A stretch of 64,000 nucleotides of DNA from an uncultured Sphingomonadales bacterium (GTDB lineage: Bacteria > Pseudomonadota > Alphaproteobacteria > Sphingomonadales > Sphingomonadaceae): the NCBI GenBank assembly GCA_903832325.1, contig CAILBC010000013.1:1-64000 (forward strand), read 5' to 3'. The number at the start of each line of letters is the position of its first letter. The stretch's first letter is position 1. Below, piece by piece: positions 8,087 through 17,118 of this stretch. The position numbers were made by a program, and so were the translations under genes. The notes under the pieces are model-generated. The model was not told the DNA's origin. It saw nothing but the letters and a program-made list of their open reading frames with translations, and did no database searches.

Positions 8087-10612
8087 ATGACGGCTGTTAC
8101 GAAATCCTTGATTGCGGGCGTGTCGCTGCTGGCGATCATGCCCGGTGCGGTCCATGCGCAGCAGGCCCAGCCCGCCGCGCCGGCACCGGCAGCCGCTGAA
8201 GAAGCCCCCAAAGTTCAGGAAATCATCGTTACCGGCACCAGCAAGGGCCGCGTTTCGCTGCGCAGCCCGGTGGCCATCACCAGCCTGGGCGGCGAAGCGC
8301 TGGAACGCCTTTCCGCCAATAGCCAGGCCGATATTCTGGCCTCTGTCCCCGCGCTGAAGGCCGAAGGCGGCGGCGGCGAAGTGGCTGCCAACGTGTTTGT
8401 CGCCGGCCTGCCCAGTGGCGGGCAGTACCAGTTTACCCCGCTGGAATTCAACGGCCTGCCGACTGTGCCGATCATGGGGCTGAACTCGTCGGCGCCCGAT
8501 ATCTACCGCCGCCCGGATCTGGGCGTGGACCGGCTGGAATTCGTGCGCGGCGGCGTGTCGAACCTGTTTGGCGCTGGCGGGATCGGCGGCATCATCAACT
8601 ATATCGACAAAAAGGGCGGCGACAGCCACCACGGCGAGCTGGCCATCGAAGCCGCCAACCATTCGCGCGTGCGCGCCGATTTTGCGCTGAACGGCCCGAT
8701 TGCCGACGGGCTGCACTATGCCATGTCGGGCTGGTACCGCTATGACGAAGGCCCGGTTGTTTCGGGCTTTGCGGCCAAGGGCTATCAGCTGCGCGGCAAT
8801 ATCAGCCGCGATATCGAAGGCGGCGCGATCACGCTCTATGCCCAGGTCATCAACGACCGTTCGCCGTTCTATGGCGACATCCCGCTGAACGGGGCGACTT
8901 ACAAGCCGGCCACCGGCAACAACGGCGGCGCCGTGCTGACCACCGAAACGTCGGCGCTGTCCAATATTGCCATCCAGACCCCGGGCGGCACGTTCCACAC
9001 CAATGTCGGCGATGGTGTCAATGTCAGCGGCTATTCGTTTGGCGCCGATTTCAAGAAGGATTTCGGCGAAGGCTGGGGGCTGAACGGCCGGGTCAACATC
9101 GGCGCCTATGACCACAGCTTTGCGCTGTTCAACGGCGGCGACAATGTGACCAACCTGCCCACCACGCAGACCGCATTCCTGCAAAGCTATGCCACGCTGT
9201 TCGGATCGACCGCGGCCACGTTCAATCCGGCCAATTATACCAGCAGCTTTACCTTTGCGAATTCGGGTGCTGCCGTGCCGACGAATTACCTGCTGTGGGG
9301 TGACCGCGTGACCGACCGGTCGCGGCACATTTCGATGGCCGAAGGCGAACTGAACCTGACCAGGCAGCTGACCACCGGCGCAGCGCAGCACACGCTGACG
9401 CTGGGCGGCTATTTCGGCCAGACCAGCGCGGTCGATTTCGACGTGACGTATTCCTACATCGGCGATTTCGACAATGCGCCGCAGCTGATCAACGCCCGGA
9501 TCACCAACACCACCACCGGCGCGACCACGATCCTGTCGAGCAACGGGCTGGTCGGCGCCGGCATCGGCTATACCAACAACGCCGCCGATGCGAAGCGCTA
9601 TGCCGTCTATGCCGCAGACCAGATCGAAGCGGGCAAATGGGTGTTCGACATCGGCGGCCGCTATGAAAAGGAAGACGGCCACCTGACCAAGGAGCTGAGC
9701 CAGGCCGTGCCCGGCGGCCCGCTGGTGACCGGCCTTGCCGCCAACACCGCCCTGTCGAGCAAGCTGACATCGATCACCTGGGGTTCGGGCCAGTATCTGA
9801 CCGGCAATGTCCAGCCTTCGTCCTGGGCGATCGCGGCTGCCGCGCTGTACCGCATGACCGACAGCGTCAGCCTGTTTGCCAATGCGTCACGCGGGTTCTT
9901 CATGCCCGAACTGCGCGGGCTGGGCATTTCGGCCAATGGCACGGTGCAATCGTTCCAGCCCGAAATCATCAAGCAGTTCATGGGCGGGGTCAAATTCCGC
10001 ACTCCGCGGGCCAGCGGCACGACATCGCTGTTTTACGTCACGCTCGACAACCGGCGCAATGTCCAGCTGATCAACGGATCGACCCCGGGCAGCCCGGCCA
10101 CCGAAGTGGTGAACCTGGTTTCCACCCGCGCCTATGGCCTGGAAGCAACCGGATCAGTCCGGCTGATCCCGCATCTGACCGCCGATGCCAACCTGACTTA
10201 TGAACACGCGACGTTCACGCAATACACGCCGGTTGCTGCCTGTTCCAGCTGTGCGGGCAACCGCGAGGCGCGCCAGCCGGACCTGATCATGAACGGTGGC
10301 CTTTATTACAAGGATGACCGGTTCGATGTCGCGCTGTTCGACACGTTCACCGGGCGGACATTCACGTCGGATCTCAACAATATCCGGCTTGCCGCCTATA
10401 ACGTGCTGCGGCTGGATGCCGGGGTCAATCTGCCGCTGGGCCTGGCCCAGACGGTGCGCGTGGGGATGAGCGTGTACAACCTGCTCAACAACCAGGGCGC
10501 AACCGAAGGCAACCCGCGCCAGGGCACGCTGCAGAACGCGGGCCAGGCCTATTTCATCGGCCGCGATGTGCTGCCGCGGCGGGTATCGATCAAGGCCTCG
10601 CTGAAGTTCTGA
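8087..10612 (+). CDS. TonB-dependent receptor, probable glycoside uptake
   Basis: This 841-residue outer-membrane receptor has a signal peptide ending at about VHAQQ, a TonB-box-like EIIVTGT, a plug domain (FVRGGVSNLFGAGGIGGIINY) and a beta-barrel ending in SIKASLKF with the terminal Phe. The ATG at 8087 follows GAGGAGAGGG; the frame opens upstream at 8048 without such a site. It precedes, by 115 bases, an operon for glycerate kinase, a GH63-type hydrolase, an MFS carrier and a ROK regulator. Energised import of the glycosylglycerate substrate across the outer membrane is therefore the likely role. Substrate cannot be read from sequence. Confidence 0.9.
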   Translation: MTAVTKSLIAGVSLLAIMPGAVHAQQAQPAAPAPAAAEEAPKVQEIIVTGTSKGRVSLRSPVAITSLGGEALERLSANSQADILASVPALKAEGGGGEVAANVFVAGLPSGGQYQFTPLEFNGLPTVPIMGLNSSAPDIYRRPDLGVDRLEFVRGGVSNLFGAGGIGGIINYIDKKGGDSHHGELAIEAANHSRVRADFALNGPIADGLHYAMSGWYRYDEGPVVSGFAAKGYQLRGNISRDIEGGAITLYAQVINDRSPFYGDIPLNGATYKPATGNNGGAVLTTETSALSNIAIQTPGGTFHTNVGDGVNVSGYSFGADFKKDFGEGWGLNGRVNIGAYDHSFALFNGGDNVTNLPTTQTAFLQSYATLFGSTAATFNPANYTSSFTFANSGAAVPTNYLLWGDRVTDRSRHISMAEGELNLTRQLTTGAAQHTLTLGGYFGQTSAVDFDVTYSYIGDFDNAPQLINARITNTTTGATTILSSNGLVGAGIGYTNNAADAKRYAVYAADQIEAGKWVFDIGGRYEKEDGHLTKELSQAVPGGPLVTGLAANTALSSKLTSITWGSGQYLTGNVQPSSWAIAAAALYRMTDSVSLFANASRGFFMPELRGLGISANGTVQSFQPEIIKQFMGGVKFRTPRASGTTSLFYVTLDNRRNVQLINGSTPGSPATEVVNLVSTRAYGLEATGSVRLIPHLTADANLTYEHATFTQYTPVAACSSCAGNREARQPDLIMNGGLYYKDDRFDVALFDTFTGRTFTSDLNNIRLAAYNVLRLDAGVNLPLGLAQTVRVGMSVYNLLNNQGATEGNPRQGTLQNAGQAYFIGRDVLPRRVSIKASLKF

Positions 10613-10642
10613 TCAACCGTGTGGCAGTGCGCGTGATGCTTT

Positions 10643-10678
10643 TTGCCAAAGGAGCACAAGTTGCCAAAGGAGCACAGG
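10643..10678. repeat. 18-bp direct repeat between receptor and kinase
   Basis: Two adjacent 18-base units begin TTGCCAAAGGAGCACA (10643 and 10661) and differ at one base near their ends. They lie in the leader of the glycerate kinase operon and both contain an AAGGAG motif. Confidence 0.8.
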
Positions 10679-10727
10679 CGCCCTGCCCGCGGGTGCGGGG
10701 GGCGCCGCCGCGCTGAAGGATTTGGTA

Positions 10728-11972
10728 ATGTCGGGCAGGCCAATGCTTGAAGGCTATTTTCGCGCCGGCGTGGCGGCGGCAAGCGCATGGCGGTGCCTGC
10801 CGCCACTGCTGCCCAAAGGCCGCCCGGCGGGGCGCACGATCGTGCTTGGCTGCGGCAAGGCGGCGGCAGAGATGGCTGCGGTGGTTCATCGCCATGGCGA
10901 AGGGCCCGTTTCGGGCTGCGTGGTCACGCGCCATGGCCACGGCACCCCGCATGATACCGGCGCCATCGCGGTGATCGAGGCCGGCCACCCGGTGCCCGAT
11001 GCCGCCAGCGGCGAAGCCGGGCGCCGCATCCGCGCGCTTGCCGCCGAAGCCACAGCGGGCGACCGGGTGATTTTTCTGATTTCGGGCGGCGGGTCGGCGC
11101 TGCTGTGCGATCCCCTGCCGGGGCTGTCGCTGGAGGAAAAGGCGCGCATCACGCGGCACCTGGTGGGATCGGGCATTGCCATCGACCGGATCAATCTGGT
11201 GCGCCGGCATCTTTCGCAGGTAAAGGGCGGACGGCTGGCCGCGGCGGCGGCGGCGGCGGCGGCGGCGGATGACATGCACACTTTCATGATATCCGACGTG
11301 GTGGGCGATGATCCGGCTGCGGTGGCTTCGGGACCATCGATTGCCGGCCCGTTCATGCCCGAAACCGTGCTCGACATCCTGGCGCGCAGCGGCTGGCCGA
11401 CCGCGCCCGCGCTGGCCGCAGCGATCCGCGGCGCAATACCGGTGCCGGCGCGGGCACATCCGGTGCATGTGGTTGCCCGCGCGCACGATGCGCTGAATTG
11501 CATCGCCGCCAGCGCCGCGCAGGATGGCTGGAACGTGGTCCGCATCGGCGATGAACTGGAAGGCGATGCGGCGCAGACCGGGCAGGCCCATGCGCGGCTG
11601 GCGCAAGACCTGGCAGCGCGCGGCGGCCGCCATCTGCTGCTGTCGGGCGGCGAACTGACCGTGACCGTGCGCGCACCGGGCGGGCGCGGCGGTCCGAACC
11701 TGGAATATCTGGCCGGGCTGATGGCGCACCTGCCGGCGTCGGCGCCGATTGCCGCGCTGGCCGGTGACACTGACGGCATCGACGGCACGCAGGACAATGC
11801 CGGCGGCTATTTCGATGCCGCCTGCCGCGCCGATATGGCCGATTGCACGGCCGCGCTCGCCGCCAACCGCACCCATGATCTGTTCGCCGCATTTGGCGGG
11901 CTGGTCATCACTGGGCCAACCCGGACCAATGTCAACGATATCCGCATGATCGCGATCGGAGCCTGTTCATGA
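10728..11972 (+). CDS. Glycerate 2-kinase (MOFRL/GckA-TtuD type)
   Basis: This 414-residue protein matches the type II glycerate kinase family, which phosphorylates D-glycerate to 2-phosphoglycerate with ATP. Visible motifs are VLGCGKAAAEMA near the N-terminus, the LISGGGSALL nucleotide-site loop, LSQVKGGRLA, LSGGELTVTV and the C-terminal GDTDGIDGTQDNAGG block. The ATG at 10728 has GAAGGA upstream; a TTG at 10722 is an alternative. Residues after GGRL form a run of ten alanines encoded by a GCG microsatellite (11241-11268). The stop overlaps the ATG of the hydrolase gene (ATGA), so translation is coupled. Its substrate would be the glycerate released by that hydrolase. Confidence 0.9.
   Translation: MSGRPMLEGYFRAGVAAASAWRCLPPLLPKGRPAGRTIVLGCGKAAAEMAAVVHRHGEGPVSGCVVTRHGHGTPHDTGAIAVIEAGHPVPDAASGEAGRRIRALAAEATAGDRVIFLISGGGSALLCDPLPGLSLEEKARITRHLVGSGIAIDRINLVRRHLSQVKGGRLAAAAAAAAAADDMHTFMISDVVGDDPAAVASGPSIAGPFMPETVLDILARSGWPTAPALAAAIRGAIPVPARAHPVHVVARAHDALNCIAASAAQDGWNVVRIGDELEGDAAQTGQAHARLAQDLAARGGRHLLLSGGELTVTVRAPGGRGGPNLEYLAGLMAHLPASAPIAALAGDTDGIDGTQDNAGGYFDAACRADMADCTAALAANRTHDLFAAFGGLVITGPTRTNVNDIRMIAIGACS
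11241..11268 (+). repeat. GCG trinucleotide microsatellite in coding sequence
   Basis: Nine uninterrupted GCG codons lie within the glycerate kinase gene, preceded by GCC. Slippage would change the poly-alanine length without shifting the frame. Confidence 0.9.
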
Positions 11973-13237
11973 GCCGAAACCCGCAGATCGACGCCCGCGC
12001 GCGGGCGATCCTGAGCCGCAACGATCGCGGCGGCTATACCGTGCCGACACACGGGCTCTATCCGTTCCAGTGGAACTGGGATTCGGCATTTGTCGCGCTG
12101 GGCTTTGCCGAAATCGACCGCAACCGGGCCTGGCTGGAAATCGAAACGCTGATCGGCGCGCAATGGGATGACGGGATGATCCCGCACATCGTGTTTCACG
12201 CCGACGATGACGGCTATTTCCCCGGAGCCGATGTCTGGGCCACGGGCAAGACCCCGCCGACATCGGGCATCACCCAGCCGCCGGTGCTGGCGACCGTGGC
12301 GCGGCAATTGTGGGCGATGGAGGGCGCCGACCCCGCGCATCCGCGGCTGCGCGCGGTTTATGATGCCTGTGTGCGCAGCCACCGCTGGTTTCACCGCTAT
12401 CGCGATCCGCTGGGCAACGGGCTTGTCATGGTCACGCACAACTGGGAAACCGGGCGCGACAATTCCAGCGAATGGGACAATGCCCTGGAACGGGTCGATA
12501 TCACGCAAGTCGGCCCCTATCAGCGGCGCGACATCGGGCATGTCGATACCGCGATGCGCCCGCACCAGCACGAATATGACCGTTATGTCGCGATCATGCA
12601 GTTCGGCCGCGCCGCCGGGTGGGATCATCGGCGAATTGCCGAATCCGGGCCGTTCCGCATGGTCGATGTTGGCCTGTCGATGGAATTGCTGCGCGCCAAT
12701 CGCGACCTGCTGGCGATGGCGCAGGCGCTGGGCGATGATGCCGTGGCCGACGAACTGCGCGCGCGCATTGCCTTGTCGGAAACGGGGATGGACTGGCTGT
12801 GGAATGAACAGGCCGGCGCCTATTGTTCGCGCGATGCCACCACGCATGACAGTTCGGGATTGGTCACCAATGCCAGCTTTCTGGCGTTCTATGCCGGTGT
12901 GGGCAGCCCGGCGCAGCGCGCGCGCCTGGTTGCGGCGCTGGACCGGATGGCCGGCAGCACCGCCTATCTGCTTGCCAGCCTGGAACCGGGCAGCCGCGAT
13001 TATGATCATCGCCGTTATTGGCGCGGTCCGGTGTGGCTGGTGATGAACTACATGATTGCCCGGGGTCTGGCCGAACAGGGCCACGCCGACTGGGCCGCGC
13101 GGATCACCGAAGATTCGGCGCGGCTGATCGAAAACGCGGGCTTTTACGAAAGTTTCAGCCCCGAAACCGGCGAAGGATCGGGCGGCGCCGAATTTTCCTG
13201 GACAGCGGCAATGTGGCTGGCGTGGTGCGGCAAGTGA
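11969..13237 (+). CDS. GH63-type glucosyl/mannosylglycerate hydrolase
   Basis: This 422-residue (alpha/alpha)6-type glycoside hydrolase resembles mannosylglycerate and glucosylglycerate hydrolases of family GH63, which release glycerate and the sugar. Conserved blocks are YTVPT...YPFQWNWDS, WDDGMIPHI, SGITQPP, the NSSEWDNAL loop with D170 as likely general acid, and FSPETGE...GAEFSWTAA with E408 as candidate base. The D-to-E spacing of about 238 fits what I recall for characterised members. There is no signal peptide, so it acts in the cytoplasm after uptake. It is coupled to glycerate kinase by an ATGA overlap and followed seven bases later by an MFS gene. Which sugar is attached cannot be decided here. 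Confidence 0.82.
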   Translation: MSRNPQIDARARAILSRNDRGGYTVPTHGLYPFQWNWDSAFVALGFAEIDRNRAWLEIETLIGAQWDDGMIPHIVFHADDDGYFPGADVWATGKTPPTSGITQPPVLATVARQLWAMEGADPAHPRLRAVYDACVRSHRWFHRYRDPLGNGLVMVTHNWETGRDNSSEWDNALERVDITQVGPYQRRDIGHVDTAMRPHQHEYDRYVAIMQFGRAAGWDHRRIAESGPFRMVDVGLSMELLRANRDLLAMAQALGDDAVADELRARIALSETGMDWLWNEQAGAYCSRDATTHDSSGLVTNASFLAFYAGVGSPAQRARLVAALDRMAGSTAYLLASLEPGSRDYDHRRYWRGPVWLVMNYMIARGLAEQGHADWAARITEDSARLIENAGFYESFSPETGEGSGGAEFSWTAAMWLAWCGK

Positions 13238-13244
13238 CCGCGCG

Positions 13245-14525
13245 ATGATGCCCCGCCCCCATCTCGGGCGTCCGGCAGGCGCAGCCTATCCGTGGATCGT
13301 GGTCGGCCTGCTGTGGATGGTGTCGTTTCTCAATTCGGCCGACCGGGCGATCCTGAACGCGGTAAAGCCGTTGCTGCGGCACGATTTCGGGATAACCGAC
13401 ATCCGGCTGGGCCTGATCGATACCGCGTTTTTCTGGACATATGCGGTCTGCGCGTTCTGCTTTGGCCGCGCGGGTGACAGCGTGCGGCGGCGCACCATGA
13501 TCATCGGCGGCCTGGCATTCTGGAGCGTGGCAACCGGGATGATGCCACTGGCCACCGGGTTTGCCATGCTGTTGGGCATGCGCACGGTCGTCGCGCTGGG
13601 TGAATCGACGTATTACCCCACGGCCACGGCGCTGATCGGCGCGTGGCATCGCCCGGCCACGCGCAGCCGCGCGCTCGCCGTGCACCAGACCGCGGTGTTT
13701 GCCGGTGGCGGGATCGGCGGCTGGACTGCGGGCCAGCTGGCCGATGCCCATGGCTGGGCCATGCCGTTCGTGGTGTTTGCCGCGTTGGGCCTGGTGGTGA
13801 TGGTCGTGCTGCTGTTTGTGCTGCGCGACGATGCGCCAAAGCCGGCAACTGCAACCGGGGTAGCAGAATCAGGGGGCCCAAAAACCGGAGGGGAGCGGGC
13901 CGAACCGCTGCGGCTGATTTTCGGCAACCCCGCAGCATTGCTGCTGTGCGGGGTGTTTTTCCTGGCAACCGCGGCCTCTTCGGCGGTGCTCAATTGGTGC
14001 AACACGTTTGCGCACGATGTGCTCCATCTCAATCTGGCGGACAGCGCGCTGGTCGGCCCGGTGATGATCACCAGCGCCGGGTTCGGATCGGTGCTTGTCG
14101 GCGGCTGGCTGGCCGACAGCCTGGCCCGGCGCAATCCGCTGGGACGAATCGGCGTGCTGGCGGCGGGCATGGCGCTGGCCGGGCTGTTTCTGGTGCCGTT
14201 TCCCTGGGCGCGGTCGGTGGGCACGGTGGCGCTGCTGCTGTTTGGCACCAGCTTTGGCAAAGGGCTGTTCGATGGCTGCATCTATGCCGCGCTGCACGAT
14301 GTGATGCCCGACGAGGCCCGCGCGACGGCCGCCGGGCTGATGACCATGACCGGGTTTCTGGGCGCCGGGCTGTCGGCGGTGGCGCTGCCCGCGATCGCCG
14401 CGCACAGCGGGTTTGCTGCCGGATTTTCGATCATGGCCGCGCTCTATCTGCTGGCGTTTGCGGCGCTGGTGGCGGGGCGCGCACCGATGGCCCGGGCCAT
14501 CGCCGCCTCTGCCGGGCAGGAATGA
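13245..14525 (+). CDS. MFS transporter of the glycosylglycerate operon
   Basis: This 426-residue carrier has about 12 hydrophobic segments. The N-terminal half has FLNSADRAILNAVKPLL in helix 1 and a motif-A-like GRAGDSVRRRTM loop; the second half has an equivalent GGWLADSLARRNP loop. It lies seven bases after the hydrolase and its stop overlaps the start of the ROK regulator (ATGA). Inner-membrane import of the intact glycoside is the likely role, since the hydrolase lacks a signal peptide. Export of a product cannot be excluded. Confidence 0.85.
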   Translation: MMPRPHLGRPAGAAYPWIVVGLLWMVSFLNSADRAILNAVKPLLRHDFGITDIRLGLIDTAFFWTYAVCAFCFGRAGDSVRRRTMIIGGLAFWSVATGMMPLATGFAMLLGMRTVVALGESTYYPTATALIGAWHRPATRSRALAVHQTAVFAGGGIGGWTAGQLADAHGWAMPFVVFAALGLVVMVVLLFVLRDDAPKPATATGVAESGGPKTGGERAEPLRLIFGNPAALLLCGVFFLATAASSAVLNWCNTFAHDVLHLNLADSALVGPVMITSAGFGSVLVGGWLADSLARRNPLGRIGVLAAGMALAGLFLVPFPWARSVGTVALLLFGTSFGKGLFDGCIYAALHDVMPDEARATAAGLMTMTGFLGAGLSAVALPAIAAHSGFAAGFSIMAALYLLAFAALVAGRAPMARAIAASAGQE

Positions 14526-15784
14526 CCGCCAGGCCGGGACCGGACCAGCCGGCAAGGCACCTGATTGACTGGCCCGCGATAAACCTTCGGGTGACCGATG
14601 ACCGCTTGATTGCCCGCGCCGGATTTGCGATCCCCCATGCCATGTCCGGCATCGACACAATTGCGCATCTGCGGCAGCCCCCTTCCGAAAGCGAGGCGCG
14701 GATTTTGGGCATCGTGCTGCGCAATGGCGGCACCACCCAGCCCGAAATCGTGCAGGCGAGCGGGCTTTCGCAGCAAACCGTGTCGCGGCTGGTCAACGAT
14801 CTGGTGGCGCGCGGGGCGCTCGTGCTGGGCAACCGGCGCGGCAACGGGCGGCGCGGCCAGCCGCGTGTGGAAATCGAAATCAACCCCCGGTACGCCTATT
14901 CGCTGGGCATCGGGCTGATGACCGATGCGATGTCGATCGTGCTGATGGATTTTGCCGGCAACGTGATCGGCCATGACCATTTCAACCTGCCGGTGATGAG
15001 CCGCAGCGCGGTGTTTGCCCGCATTGGCGAAGCGCGGGCCCGGTTTCTGGTGCAGACCCCTTCGGCGCGCGAACGGCTGGTGGGCGCGGGCATCGGCATT
15101 CTGGGACCGTGCCTTGACGGCAAATGCCGGTTCAATCCGCCGCGCGCGCTAGATGAATTCGCGATGGTGCCGATCGATACGCTGTTTGCCGAACAGCTTG
15201 ACCTGCCATGCTGGGCAGAAAGCGATGGCAACGCCGCCGCCGTGGGCGAAAGCTTTCTGGGCGCGGGGCGCAATTTTGCGAATTTCGTCTATATCTATAT
15301 CGCCGCCGGGCTGGGCGGCGGGATCATCATCAACAACCGGCTGCTGCGCGGATCGCATGGCAACAGCGGCGAAATCGGGCGCATGCTGCCCTGGCGCAAT
15401 TTCCAGATTCCCACGCTGGAAACGCTGCTCCACACTTTGCGCAAATGCGGGGTGGAGCTGGACGGCATTTCGACCATGCTCGACAATTTCGATCCCGACT
15501 GGCCCGGGGTGGACGAATGGATCACGCGCAGCCGCGATCAGTTTTCGCTGATCACTTCGGCCATTGCCGCGCTGGTCGATCCCGAAGCGATCGTGCTGGG
15601 CGGGCGCCTGCCCCGGTCTTTGGCCAACAAGCTGTTGCCCGCGATCGAACTGTTTGACGATGCCCGCCGCGAAATGCCGCGCCCGCTGCCGCGCATCATC
15701 GCCTCGCAGACCACGTATGATGCCTGCGCCGTCGGCGCGGCCATGTTGCCCCTGGAGCAGACCTGTTATGCCACAATGCTTTGA
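14522..15784 (+). CDS. ROK-family transcriptional regulator
   Basis: This protein has an N-terminal winged helix-turn-helix (QPEIVQASGLSQQTVSRLVNDLV) followed by a ROK sugar-kinase-like domain (GIGILGP, ESDGNAAAVGE, AAGLGGGIIINNRLLRGSHGNSGEIG). The helix-turn-helix marks it as a repressor/activator of the NagC/Mlc type rather than a kinase. The usual zinc-binding CxCGxxGC segment after GEIG is absent. I place the start at the ATG overlapping the MFS stop (420 residues); an ATG at 14642 would give 380 residues, close to the usual length. It probably senses the sugar or glycoside and controls this operon. Confidence 0.85.
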   Translation: MTARPGPDQPARHLIDWPAINLRVTDDRLIARAGFAIPHAMSGIDTIAHLRQPPSESEARILGIVLRNGGTTQPEIVQASGLSQQTVSRLVNDLVARGALVLGNRRGNGRRGQPRVEIEINPRYAYSLGIGLMTDAMSIVLMDFAGNVIGHDHFNLPVMSRSAVFARIGEARARFLVQTPSARERLVGAGIGILGPCLDGKCRFNPPRALDEFAMVPIDTLFAEQLDLPCWAESDGNAAAVGESFLGAGRNFANFVYIYIAAGLGGGIIINNRLLRGSHGNSGEIGRMLPWRNFQIPTLETLLHTLRKCGVELDGISTMLDNFDPDWPGVDEWITRSRDQFSLITSAIAALVDPEAIVLGGRLPRSLANKLLPAIELFDDARREMPRPLPRIIASQTTYDACAVGAAMLPLEQTCYATML

Positions 15785-16655
15785 CGCCGCCGGCACGCCC
15801 GATCTGGCCCGGTCGGGAACGTTTCCGCTGGGTGACCGGGCCGTGTTCCGGCTGGGCTATGGCGCGATGCAGCTGGCCGGGCCCGGGGTCTATGGCCCGC
15901 CGCGCGATCCGGCCATGGCGATTGCCGTGCTGCGCGCCGCGGTCGAGGCCGGGGTCAACCATATCGACACCAGCGATTATTACGGCCCGCATGTGACCAA
16001 CCGCCTGATCCGCGAGGCGCTGGCGCCCTATCGCGACGATCTGGTGATCGTGACCAAGCTGGGCGCGCGGCGCGGCAGCGATGCCTCGTGGAACCCGGCA
16101 TGGTCCGCCGAGGACTTGCGCGAAGGGGTTCACGACAATCTGCGCAATCTGGGCCTCGACGTGATCGACGTGGTGAACATGCGCGCGATGTTTGGCCACC
16201 TCGGCCCGGCCGAAGGATCGATTGCCGCGCCGGTGGAAGAACTGGCGCGGTTGCAGCAGCAGGGGCTGATCCGCCATATCGGGCTGAGCAATGTGACCGC
16301 GGCGCAAATTGCCGAAGCACGCGCGATCTGCCCGATTGTCTGCGTGCAGAACCAGTACAATATCATCCGGCGCGACGATGATGCGCTGATCGACCGGCTG
16401 GCGGCCGATGGCATTGCGTTTGTGCCGTTTTTTCCGCTGGGCGGGTTCAGCCCGCTGCAATCGGCGCGGCTGGATGCCGTGGCCCTGCGCCTGGGCGCGA
16501 CGGCGATGCAGGTCGCGCTGGCCTGGCTGCTGCACCGCAGCCCCAACATGCTGCTGATCCCGGGCACGTCCTCGCTCGATCACTTGCGCCAGAATCTTGC
16601 CGTGACCGAACTTGCGCTCGATGCGGAAACTATGGCAGAGCTGAACGCGATCTGA
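15768..16655 (+). CDS. Aldo/keto reductase, YdbC-like
   Basis: This 295-residue TIM-barrel oxidoreductase has the aldo/keto reductase Asp and Tyr (HIDTSDYYG) and Lys (VTKLG), and a C-terminal NADPH-binding segment (IPGTSSLDHLRQNL). The position that is normally the catalytic His reads Asn in VIDVVNMRAM, as I recall for the E. coli YdbC-like subgroup. It overlaps the ROK gene by 17 bases and ends the operon, overlapping the convergent DoxX-like gene by 26 bases. It may reduce or oxidise the freed sugar or a glycerate-derived aldehyde; the substrate is unknown. Confidence 0.82.
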   Translation: MPQCFDAAGTPDLARSGTFPLGDRAVFRLGYGAMQLAGPGVYGPPRDPAMAIAVLRAAVEAGVNHIDTSDYYGPHVTNRLIREALAPYRDDLVIVTKLGARRGSDASWNPAWSAEDLREGVHDNLRNLGLDVIDVVNMRAMFGHLGPAEGSIAAPVEELARLQQQGLIRHIGLSNVTAAQIAEARAICPIVCVQNQYNIIRRDDDALIDRLAADGIAFVPFFPLGGFSPLQSARLDAVALRLGATAMQVALAWLLHRSPNMLLIPGTSSLDHLRQNLAVTELALDAETMAELNAI

Positions 16656-17028
16656 TCACGCCCGAAGCCCACAGCGCCGCCCAGATCAGCACCGGCTGCA
16701 TGACCATGCGCGGCCCGTGATAGGCCCAGCCCAGCCCGTGATCGGGCCGGGCCAGATCGATCATCATGTGCTGCACGTTCGCCGGCCAGACGCACAGTGC
16801 ATAGGCGGCCAGGCCCCAGCCGGCGGCGCGGCGCAACGGCAAAGACCGGCCCTGCGCCAGCGCCAGCGCGCCTGCCAGTTCGGCAAGCCCGGTCAGCGTG
16901 ATCACCAGCGGCGCATCGGGCACCCAGGGCGGGGTGATCGCCAGAAACGGGCGCGGCAGCAGCAGGTGCAGCACGCCCGCCGCCAGATAGAGCACAACCA
17001 GACTGGTGCGGGTCAAACGCAGGATCAT
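16630..17028 (-). CDS. Small DoxX-like membrane protein
   Basis: This 132-residue protein has four hydrophobic segments, starting with LVVLYLAAGVLHLLLP and including TLTGLAELAGALAL, the pattern of DoxX/DoxD-like inner-membrane proteins. Its function is not known. It is divergent from the CshA/DUF11 gene (90 bases apart) and its 3' end overlaps the aldo/keto reductase by 26 bases. Confidence 0.7.
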   Translation of the reverse strand: MILRLTRTSLVVLYLAAGVLHLLLPRPFLAITPPWVPDAPLVITLTGLAELAGALALAQGRSLPLRRAAGWGLAAYALCVWPANVQHMMIDLARPDHGLGWAYHGPRMVMQPVLIWAALWASGVIRSRSALP

Positions 17029-17118
17029 CGCGGTTCCCTTGTGTAGTTTGCGCCGATTTGCGGCAAAACTGTCACGTCATGATTGCAGCAGACTCTGGCT
17101 TGGGCCATAGCGGGCGGC

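Noticed and set aside
8057..9682. 541-residue minus-strand frame opposite the TonB receptor
   Set aside because: Shadow of the receptor gene; no family features.
13643..14521. Long N-terminal extension of the ROK regulator frame
   Set aside because: The upstream part of the frame overlaps the MFS gene and reads as low-complexity Arg/Ala-rich sequence; the regulator starts at 14522 or 14642.
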